This document shows, in pieces, positions 46,201-58,082 of a DNA stretch of 64,000 bases (position 1 is the first letter of the stretch; each line of letters starts with the position of its first letter). The position numbers and the translations under genes were made by a program. Below the pieces are notes generated by a model. That model was not told where the DNA came from. It saw only the letters and a list, made by a program, of their open reading frames with translations, and ran no database searches. The stretch covers positions 1,911,218 through 1,975,217 of the forward strand of contig CM055107.1 in the NCBI GenBank assembly GCA_029204225.1. The letters run 5' to 3'. The DNA is from Diphasiastrum complanatum (lineage: Eukaryota > Streptophyta > Lycopodiopsida > Lycopodiales > Lycopodiaceae).

Positions 46201-49200
46201 AGGTGCATTAATCCATGTTGGGTTCTGTCAAGGATAAAAATTCAAAAGTAACCTCTAGCTTGTCTGTTACGATCACAGATGGTCTCAGTAAGTGTGTTTT
46301 CGCTCAGGGAGTTGGAAGGCCAAGTCATGAAGAGGCCTTACCGTCGGGGCCGGGGTCTACCGGCAGCCCCCCAAACCCCCCACCGGGGGGCTACCGCCCC
46401 CCAGACCCCCCGTTTCTCGGGGGACTACTGCTCCCCGAACTCCCTGAGCATTTATTGAAAACCGAGCAAATAACAACCAAATAGTTATTGAAAATAAGAT
46501 CTGTTTGTGACCCATCTACTGCACTTCTGAGAGGCAAAACGAGCGTTTGACCATTGATCCCCTAAAAAAATTTCAGCCATAAGCTATTTTTCCAATTTTT
46601 TTTTTTGCGATTCTGGGAGGAGAAACTTGTTTCTCAGCTTTCGTAAGGTTACATCCACAATCATATCGGGTTGAAATAGGTTTGCATTCTGACATCCCAA
46701 ATTTTTCAAGAAGTTCATGTGCTACTCTCCATACCTCAATCCCTAGAAAGTACTATAGTGAACCAAGATCTTTAACAATTTGATTATCTTTTACCATAAC
46801 ATAAAGTGTATGCTCCGCTCTAATGAAGTATGAGATAGCCTTTATTTCTTAGGCATTGGGTTACTACAATTTACACCTCTTCGGTGCATAAAGCGTTGTC
46901 CTCAATGGACATTTTTCAAATAAGAACATAAAATTTCTAGATATTCTTGAAAGAATTCTTCATGCATGTATGTTGCATGTTGATGGAAGAAGGAAAGAGG
47001 ATACAATAGTAATGAAAGCGAAGTTGAAAAGCGAACTATCGGGCTCTGCAGAATAATCATTCTTCTAATGTATGACTATAAAAAGTGAACAATGCTATCG
47101 TGACAATCATCACGTTCGTTCTTTTAGTAACTACCTTTAAAATCATTAGTACTAAAGTGATTTCGTAGAAAAACAATTATAGAGTGTAATTAATTGATAT
47201 GGAAATTTCCGTATACATTTGATAATTCAGACTAATCAATAAGAGAATTAACAGATACAATGCTACATTCCGACATTAATAAGAAGGTATGATTGATTCA
47301 ATAAGTAGCATGTTCAAATCAAATGATGCGAGTACAAAACAATAGCGGATGAAGCCGCGTAGATAATTGAAGCTTTGATTTGTAAAGTATTGGCTCTGTA
47401 GAAAGAAATTTGGAGGTTTAGTACTCGTGGATCTCCCAAGTGTAATCGATTTGCTCACAAGACTTTCACCAAAAGTTCACAAGAATTGAAGAGTGATAGC
47501 CAAGGCTATGATACCATAAACTGTGAACTCATGGGTTTGGTTCCTTACAAGTTTCCAAGAAACTGAACATCAAGTACATGAATGGACAAAAAAATTACTA
47601 AATCCATTATTTTCCATCAAGGATCCATATGAGAAGTGATGAGGGGTCCAAATGGGGACCCCCCCTTAAGGATAAATCTTTAATTATGCAAGACCAATTG
47701 GCAAAAGCCAATTATGTATACATCAATGAAGTGTTATCAAATGCTCCTTGAGGTTTGGTAGTCTTTTCCAAATGAAAAAAAATTAATTTGAATCAAAGTT
47801 CAACCTTTCCTTTAAAAGTTGAAAAGTTGCAAAGAGTGCTTTGTGTTTTGAGTTTTGTTGGCTTAAGAATCAAAATTAGGATGTGGATTCAAAGAAGAAA
47901 AGATTTACTAATAGTTGATGTTGAAGATGTTTGTTCTTGGCTGCACTTTCTCTTGGATAACTTGCATATTTCTTAGGTAATTCGCTTTTTCAACAAACGA
48001 TAGGTATTTACATGGGTACTAATTGTGCTGTTCATCTAGCTAACTTTTATCTTCTCTCTTATAAATTTGAATTTATCTAGTTTTTTGTGGTACTTGTCCC
48101 ATCTTATTGCATAAATTAACTCATGTTAGAAGATATATTGATGACTTATTTGTTCGTGATCTTCCTAATTTTGGTTGTTTTCTATATAAAGACCCTAGCA
48201 TTTTCGATGGAGGAATCTATCCTAAAGACTCATGTGAACTTAATTGTAGAATTAGTGATGATAAGTGCAATTTTTTAGACTTGTCTATAAGCCAGGCTAG
48301 GTTGATATCTTTGATAGAAGACTGCAACCAGAATACAATAACTTAAACATAATTCGCATGCCTCATATTTCTTCAAATATTTTGGATTCTGTTAAATATG
48401 GAGTGATCACTTCTCAATTCCACAGGTTTTCTCGTCTTTGTACTAGTAGAGATGCTTTTGTAGACTAGTCAAGCAATCTAATCATTTTGTACTCCATAAG
48501 GGTTACTTGTTTTAAAAAATCATGGGAAAAGTTCGAATTGTTTTAGACTCTTTTGGTTTCATCTTTGGTATTTCGGCTTATGGTATGTTTAAGATGACCA
48601 ATAATAGAGTCTAGAAAAGTGGGGAGCTAAGGAGCCCGCTTTGTTTCTAGTATTTTCTCTTTGTTTCGGTAACTCATGTACATGTTATGATCCTTGTTCT
48701 TGTTTATTTTATTTTTAATTAGATTTATGAATTTTTATATTTTGAATTTCATTTTATTTGAATTATTATCATCATCATTATTATTATCTTTTTTCTTATT
48801 GGTTGTCTTTTGCTTCTTAGTCAACATTGAATCTGGATTCCTTCGAAACCTAGTTAGCAACGTATGCTTGGGTATTGATGAGACATAAGCAACGTTGTTT
48901 GGCTAAGTTTTTTTGTTTATTGAATTTTGCATTTTATGTTTTGACTTGGATCCTTTGACTTTTTGAGTTGCTTGTATATTGTTTCTAAGCTTTACCTTAA
49001 GACATCATTGACTTCTTTATATAAATTTATGAAATTGGATATATTCTAGTTTCACAAATAGATATATATAACCTTTCCTTAATTTGAAATTGCAAATTGC
49101 AAAACTAGACTATTAGAACAATGAAAAGCTAACTCTCATTGATTTTGCTTACATGCAAAGGTAGAGGACTAAGAAAGAGTGACATGCAAGAGGAATGGAA

Positions 49201-49333
49201 GGGAAATCAGGTTGGTCCAAAAGTGAAAGTTTATGGTTATGTGAGCTTGGAAATGGATCTAGGTTGGTGATAGGCCAAGTGCTTGTGTGAGGGAGCTTTA
49301 GATGCTCTATATTCAATGGTAGGAGGCTGACTT

Positions 49334-49422
<89 letters not shown>

Positions 49423-52400
49423 CGTAAATCGGTGATTATGATGAATCACATATTACTTGAGCTGAATTCACGAATACTAGGTTTGGCTATTACAGTCAAA
49501 AAAGCCAATCCATGCCATGCTAATCCGTGTGACCGTTATGACTCCTGCGCAAATCCATGCGATTCAAGAGTACTCGAGCCAAAAATCCTAATTTTAAAGA
49601 TTGGTGTGTATTTAGCTTGGCTTTGATGATGTGGAGATTACGTAAAAGCTGCTTTTGGACTAGTTTAAGAAGTTTGAATAACGGCGAGCAAGAGATAAAA
49701 TGTATTTTAGAAAACGTAAAAAACTTTCATAGAGATGGATATGGTGATTGAGAAACCGATAAGAAGAGTATATTGCAATTTTCTTACTTCGATGTTAGGT
49801 ACGAAGGAACGCACCTCAATAGTCGTGGGTAAGCTATCTTGTGACGAAGCCATAAATCCTCCACAGAGTATATTGTTCTTAAGAAGTCAAAGGAAAAAAA
49901 TGTTTATGTTTATGTTGGTCTTTCATAAAAAACAGCAAGCCTACATGTCTTTCGGAATAGAGAGTTGTATTGCTTGCTTTGTAGTATAATATATTAATGA
50001 GTATTCATTGCATAAACAACACTTCAGAGACTCACATGGTTAATCTAGGTAGTGAAAGTAGAGATATGCAGATAGCTGAGAACAACTTGTGTTCTGATAA
50101 AATACCTTTTCCGAAGCAGATAGCAAGCTTTGATAGCGGAGTTAGACATGCAGATCATAAACCACAAGACTTTCATCATTATCATGACACAGAGAGTGCT
50201 TTTGTAGACAAGTAAAGTGATATGATGAGGCATTATCATGCTAAAGCATAGTGAAAACATTGCTATTCTTGGTGTGTTGGTGGTGCCCAGAACTTGCCCA
50301 AAAACCGTGGAGCAACGAGCCTCAATCAGTGCAATCATTGCTAGAAGTCTTTCAAGCATGGAGAGAGGCATATCTCTTCTACGCATGATTTTCTTGTGAA
50401 GAAGAGGTGGACGTGGTAGTGCATCCTTCTTCTTGCTCTCTCTTATTCCTCTTGGCAGCTATGGACAATACCATTTGGTTTGAAACACCTGTGCTGCACC
50501 CGTGGTAGCTCCACCACGTAATGGGCCTTAGCTGATCCTCCCTCAGCCGACACTACTCTCCATCATAAGGAAATTGGAAGCGCTCAAATGTGATCAGCTG
50601 GCGTGCAATGTTCCTGAGCATTGGACCTGTTGGCAGAAGAAACATGGCACGTGTAAGTCCCCTTGAATTCACACACCAACAATGAGTACACTACTGCAGT
50701 ATTTAGACTACTAAGCGATTTCTCACACATACTTGGTCCGGACCATACGCGCTCCGTGTACACCCATCCCCGGTGCATCGATCGTCCAAATCTCGGGTAG
50801 AGCACCACAAGGGATGCAACATGTGGGCTACGACGTGGATGGGTCGGTGGAAGTAGTCCCATCTGGCCTCCCATGTCTGCGAGATCTCGTCCCTCTTGCA
50901 ACAGACAAATTGCAATAATTAGTGCACCGTAGCATAAAAGAAACGCAACAAAATTGAGTGAGAAACAACAAACTAGACACTGAAGAGTCATACTTGTCCT
51001 CGTCCAAGGCCGATGTCTGAATCGCCTCGTCGATGCGGTCCATGAACTCGTAAATGAGACCGAGAGTGCACCCCTCACGGTCTACCAGGCGCAGCACAAG
51101 GAAAATGGGTCGAAGGACCCCGACAATCTCCTCAGCGTGTGTCCAGAACTCATCACCAAACACAGTGGACTGGAAAAACGTCGCATGTGCGATGCCCCTA
51201 AAGTCCTCGAAGGCCTCGCTAGAAACCATCCGCCGCAATGTGTCCTTCACTACTATCAATCGCTGTAGCACCAAGAAGAAAAATGCAAAGCGTGTGGGTG
51301 CTGGCTTCTTCAGGTCCAGTGACGAGAAGGTGCGGAATAGGGCCAGCACACGCCTCTTCCTGGTGACGAAAGTGAGCGGGCGCATGGCCGTAGAAGTGAT
51401 CTGCAACACAGACATCGAGTGAAAAGTTTAGATAGTAGTGTTTAGTAGCATGGAGCAAGTGTCAAGGAAGATAACATAGCAAATGGAAAAAATTATACCT
51501 CTCTGATTTATTGTGTGCACATAGGTCATGGATGAGCAGATCTATGCAGTGTGCAGCACAGGGTGTCCACACGATGCTGGGGTGCTCCCTTGTCCTAATC
51601 TCTCCCATCTGCTTGCAGTTCGCAGCGTTGTCCGTGACAACCTGAACCACGTGCTCCACCCCCGATGTTAGCAATAACATCTCTAATAGCTTCCCATATT
51701 AAGTCGGCTGTGATGGCTCCACCACCTCGAGTGGCATCCACGCCACGTAGGAATACTGTGCCAAGCGGGCAAGAAACCAAGATATTGATGACAGATCGCC
51801 GACGAATGTCGGTCCGCCCATCACTCAATATCGTGCATCCATACCTGCCACAAAACACCCATTAGCCACATGCAAAAATTGCGCCACCAACAAAATGAAA
51901 CACATGCAAAGAGTTTATGGAGACAAAGTACCTCGCAGTGCCTCTACTTGGGAGGCCTCCATGTAGCATCCACGGCTGCAATTTGCGTGCAGAACTCCTT
52001 GAACACCCAAGTGTCAGCAACAACAAAAGGAATGTCGCACTCAGAAAAGAACTGGCCAGCAAGTCGAGTGCACTGGGCTTGTTGCTCTCTCTGCTACCTG
52101 CATTGATCAAGGCTTTGCTGTCTCGGCCTAACCCCTCTCTGCTGTACATATGGCGCTCGTGGTCTAGCATGCGCAATGGATGGCTGACCTGTGGGTGTGT
52201 CTGATCGTCCTCGGGGGGTGTCCCTCTCTCTGGTAGGACCTGTCGAAGCATGTGGTAAATCTGCTGCCGAAGAAGAGGTGGGACGAGAAGGACCCGCTGC
52301 CACTGATCCAACATGCTCATCTGATGCTCATGACTCTGAACCATGCCCTTTTGTTGCGGATGGGACTGGAGTGGCCTCGCCTGGACCATGCACCTAAACC

Positions 52401-55400
52401 CTGCCCAGAACGTGTTGTACTTAGCCATGCACATGTACCATGCCCTGCCCGTTCTGCACCTCATCAGAAATTTTGGGGCAACCAGATATGCCTAATGTCC
52501 GCCCATCTGGCCTTAGACGTATTACAACAACATTGATGTAGATTATCTATTTCGAAGTTGCAAAAAACATCAGAAGGAAGGTACCAATCATGCTTGATAT
52601 TAGGCAAGTAAGACCAGCCAAATGTAATATCACGAAACGATTCCCAAATGACGCCAAATAATGTAGCAAAAGGTGAGCATAAAATCGCTTCACATGGATA
52701 GTTTCAAAAACTCTATTACTATAAAGTAAATGTGAAACGAACTTTCCCTTATTGTCGTGAGTACTAAGCTGATAGCGGCCGGCCGAATTCGTAATGACTT
52801 CCCTCTTTTTCATTGTTTCAAGATCCTGCATTCATTTCAATCCGTATAGAAATTCAGCTTCTTGATCTTTAAGTCGTTCTTCGAGCTACTGCTTTGTCCA
52901 TCTTTATCCCTATTCGTTGTAAATTTTCTTCTTTTACCCATGCCTTGCCCTGAGATAACGGAACTTGGGTTGTTTAAGTTAAAAGAGCCACTTCTTTTGT
53001 TGGCGTTCTGAAAATATGTCTTGAAGGGTAGAGAATCTAGGTCCGTTAAGGAGGCTTTCAATTTTTCTGATATTTTCAGCGTCACCTAGATTTGACAGAA
53101 GCTTGGTGGTAGGAGCCTTGGAAAGTTCGATAGCAACATCAAGCATATATTGGCGGATGAAAAGGAAGGTGAGGTGTGCCTTGACAACATCTTTAGCAGG
53201 CTTATGTAACCACATAAAGAAAGTATTGACTTGGTTCTATAGGGAAGCACCAAGAAAGAATCTATTTAAAATCTTCATCATGAACCAGCTTGTTGAAGGT
53301 TCATTTTGTTAAATCCGGTCCTAAAGTGTCCTCAAACTCTAGCCCAATTTTGCCAGAAGGATAGAGGTTCGAATTTATTCATTCGAATGATAGTATCAAA
53401 GGCAATGGGAGTTTCAAGGGTAGAATTTTTGTGTAATGCAGCGAATCTACAAGTTTGTACTTCTTTATCAGTCAGATGTGCCAGTCCAAAGTTTTTCAAG
53501 TAAAGGAGCAAGCAAGTTAACAGTGGGTAAGCTCCAAAGATCGAAAGAATTGCAGGTAGATTTGAATTCAATCGTTCGACTAGGGACCATAGGTATTTGA
53601 CATCTTTTTGACTGACAGAATTCATAGGTGGATTGGTCTCCAATGTCAAAGATATCTTGGGAAAAGAGTTCGAGCTGTGAGGTACTATCTTCATCAAGAT
53701 CATCTAAAAAGATGAGAGGGTGAGGGGATAACGGTTCATCATGAATGGGGGAAGTAGGCTCAGTGAGGATGACACCATTTTCTTTCTCTAGGCATGAAAA
53801 GACTTTTCTGATGTATGCAGATTAAAAATCTCTCTTCTTCCTCAAAATTTTCAGCATAAGTAGAAAGGTCACTATAAAGAGCTTCCACGATAGGGATAGT
53901 ATCTTTTTTCTTAATAAAATCAAGGTGAATCTTAACCCAATCCAAAGTTTCAAGAAGGTCAATAAGACATAAGACCTTATCATCAGGTTCAGCAGCGATA
54001 CAAGTAGCTCGATCAATTTGAATAATAAAGTTATGCATATTAATGGCCTTGTTCTTACAACATATCAAAGTCTGAATAAAACGATTAGGTGGAGGAAGGG
54101 GCTCCCCATAACCCAAGGAAATAGCTTCTTGAAACCATTCTGAGGACTAAACAATAAACAAAAAGACCAAAGTTAGCCGATGAATCAGAATAAAAGTAAA
54201 GGTTTGAGACACCCCAACCGAAGGATAGTCGGATTTTCATCCCAAGGATGCAGAGAGAGAGTAAAAACATTCAAATAGTTCCTCTTGCTTAAGCAAGATT
54301 AAAGTCCAACTCATTCATCTCAAGGAGAGACTCCATTCTCACCTTCCAAGTTGAATAGTCGCTTGAGGTAAGCCTATCATTGTTCTCCAACATGAAGCCT
54401 CCAATTGTAGCCTTGTTGCAATGATTTGATCTTCTCTATCAACCTGTTCCAATGCACTTAACTTAGCACTCTCTTGAAAGTCAACAAATGAATCCAAGAA
54501 GAAATCACAAAGATATGGAATTTCTCAAATCTCTTTCTTGCACAAAACTAGCAAAATCAACACATAGAATTGATGACACTTGATCAACACATGATCAACC
54601 TACAATATCATGAACTTTTGCACTCTCTAAGATTGAAACACACTCTTGAAAAGTCCAACAACTTCAAAATCAAGAGATCCTATCAATTTTAGGGTTTCCA
54701 CAAAAATGTAGGATCACAAAGATCCCTTTTCTACACTTGAAAATGCTTGATTTTGACAAGGAATCACTCTAGCACACTCTAGAATTGATGGCACCTCCAA
54801 ATCACTCACTAGAATTGGCTTCTCCTCCAAATATAGCTTGCAACAAAGCTCTGATACCATGTGAAAAAATTCGTCAATCATAATTTAATGTATTCCAAAA
54901 TTGTACTTAATTATTGGAGAGTGATGGAGTGTATGTCCAACACAACTCAGGAATTCTAAGAATCATTCCAAAGTCTCTTCCAACATTTAAGTTACAGAAC
55001 TTTAAGTAAGAACATTCCTCAAATCATACTCTTAATAGAAATATGAGTTATCTAGTTTGACATTCAAGCAAGTAATCAAAGACAGAAGGCATACCAAAAC
55101 TGTATCGATAACCATCTTCAACTACAAAATTTAGATTACTATCTAGAATTGAATCTAGATATACCAAGTTTTGTTAGATTCCATCCAAACTCAGTTGTTA
55201 TTCTTGGATTTGTTAGATTTTGTTATGCAATTGAGCTCTTTGAGATATTGTTACTAACAAAATGAATCCGTTTTTCCATCAAGAAATATTCTCTCACGAA
55301 GAGACCCCTATGTTCTGTGCACATAACCTTTACTGATGAATCCCAATGACTCACAGAATATATTACTTGAGTGACCGACATATCATTTGTCAATAATCCA

Positions 55401-58048
55401 GCTATCAAATAGAGATAAAAAAATTGGGCTAAGGAGATTTATATTCCGTGGATTTACCCATTCCTTAGTTGAATTCCATTTTGAAGCTTTATCCGTATAC
55501 TTGAATAAGTAGTACTTGGTAGTAGATAGTCTTTCAAGAATATAGATCTCATACCGGAAGGAATCATATAAATTCTGCCTGATCGTGTTGTGTTCAAGAA
55601 ATTTTTAAAAAGCAAGGGTTCAATTAAATCAGAAATATCCTTCAAGGGCATTCAAATCTTGTAAATAGTGAGATACCATTAGGGATATGATCGATACCTC
55701 AAAATTTGACAAAATACCTGCAAAGATGACCAATGGCTTCCACTATTAGCTTTATCCTAATAATAGATGCTAGTCATTGGTATTTAGATCATTCTCACAC
55801 AAGAAATTCCCTTTGGAATTACTGATGTCCCATACCACTAGTTCTCTGCTTCTAGATCTATTTACCAGAGATTCAATATGATTCAACTGACTGTCCTATG
55901 TCTGATACAGGATACTTTTACAACCAATTCCTAAAGACACAACCTTTTGATACATGATAACAAATTTTTAATCGATATCAAAAATTCTATTCTGAACAGG
56001 TGAAAAGTATGACTTTGTAGGTCTCATTGTTTTTCATCACATTATGAACCCTCCACAGGTTAATTTCATCCTAGTGATCTGAAAGTAGTCAAGTTTGAGA
56101 TAAAGATTTATCTGTACTAACATATTCCAGATGTGGTCAATGCGTCAAGAGTCTATCCTTTTGTGAATAATATATTATCGTCTCTGAAGTAGTAAGCACG
56201 CTTGGTTGTTCATTTCAAAGAAGAAATATCTCTCTGCTTATAGAAATACTCATATGGAATGACTTGCTTTCCATTTTGAGTTGGGCCATCGAGTAACATG
56301 AAAATCGCATATCCCGGTGATGGTACCAATGTACCTTGGATCCATAAAAACAAAATCAATTCCTCGTACCTCTTATAATCTCCCATCTTTCAAATGTTTG
56401 CAAATCTACAAGGATAATCCAAAGGTTAACAAGGTGAGCACCAAAAAGACAAGATTGCATGTACATAGGACATTTGCAGTTTCAAGGAAAATAACTTTTG
56501 GCACCCGTGAGCAATTCGCAACAGTAGTACACTGCTTTTGGCATATGCTATAAACATCCAGCCATGGATTATTCATAAAAACACCATGATTTTTTAATTG
56601 TAAATAACAAACCAAACAGATCAATGTGTAGCCCTTAATTGCCCAATCATAGATTCTTGCAAGTTGTATACTCAGCTAGTTATCAAAGACAGGTGAGAAG
56701 ACCTCTACTTACAATAACATCTCATGGGAGATTTTGGTTGTTTTGCCGGTGAATGTAATAAAGAAACATGATGAAAAGGGAAAAAGCATGTGAGTCATTA
56801 TACTGAGAATGCTTGAAGAAGAAGCTGACGAATCAGGAAAATGAGACACCCTTTACTTTGTCCTTGATAGCACATGAGGTACCTGGTAATAGGATTCTGG
56901 TGCTTCTAAGCCTATAACTGCTAAAAGGGACTGGTTATCTAAGCTTGAGAGGATAGGAAAGTCCAAATGGTATACTTAGGAGTTGACTTCATTCATAAGA
57001 TAAAGGGTCAGGGACCAGGGTGTAATTACTATCAAGATGCTTGACGTTGACGTTCCGGAACGTCGGAAAAAAATAAGTAAATTTTTTTCCTTCTTAGGAG
57101 ACGCACAAACTAGGAGCAATAGTAGGCTTAAAAATCTGGGGAATTTTATTGTATGGAGCGCATCTATGTCAAGTTAGTGACTTCTTGTCATGGCTTCTAG
57201 GTCAGATATCAAAGTCAAAGCTTGCATGCTAAAAATCTCGACCTTTGAGGAGTGCTACCAAGAGATGAAATCAAATCTCACGAGGATCAAGTTTTGCCAC
57301 TTTGAAATCTGGATTAAGCTTGCTTCAGCTACCAGTAATTGCTCGTTCTGTATGTGTTAAAGAACACAGTACCTTGCACGATGTGCAACAAGCATGACTC
57401 GTTAGAAGAGTTCCCAACAGGACTTGAGGATTTGTCAAAACATTTTCAAGATGCATGGATACTTGTCCCATAACCATAGAGTGTAGATGCACATGGGTTG
57501 TTCAATGTTATTCAGTGTTTTGCGTGATTGAAAAATGTCTGATATTTCAGCTTTTGGTATGTATTTATAAGAGAACTAAAAAATTGGAGAGCTTAGAGAG
57601 AGGCTTGCGCTCTTCTAAGCTTTTTGTATATTGTCTATTTTTTGTTAGCTCTTGTTTACAGCTCAAGGTCCATGGTGCTTTTGGTTTCAGGTTCTCTATG
57701 CTTGTGCTTAATTTGTTCTTGTTGGTTGTCATTTATATACTTTTAGTTGACATTGGGCCTATGCAGCCAAGAGAATGTCGATTCTATCAAATACTATACT
57801 GCAACTTATGCTTGGGTACTGATTAGAGCTTAAGTAATCCTTATTAGCTTAGATGTTTGAAAACTAGAGAAACTTTTGCTTGGGTACTGTTGACAACATA
57901 AGATATTTTTTTGTGAATCGGCAAGAGTTATTGGGAGCCTAGCATGGTTAGAGTAGCTTGGACTTCTCATGCCTAGCTCAACGTAATCTGAAATGTACTT
58001 TTCATCATTTTGTTATCTATCACGGAGGTCTTTTGATCGTTAACTCAC

Positions 58049-58082
<34 letters not shown>

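Noticed and set aside
47776..48480. LINE reverse transcriptase
   Set aside because: The MGTNCA and DSVKYGVITSQF motifs fit Penelope-like elements better; no LINE endonuclease or FADD-type box was seen.
50733..52536. Plus-strand frames in the hAT region
   Set aside because: They are antisense shadows of the minus-strand transposase remnant.
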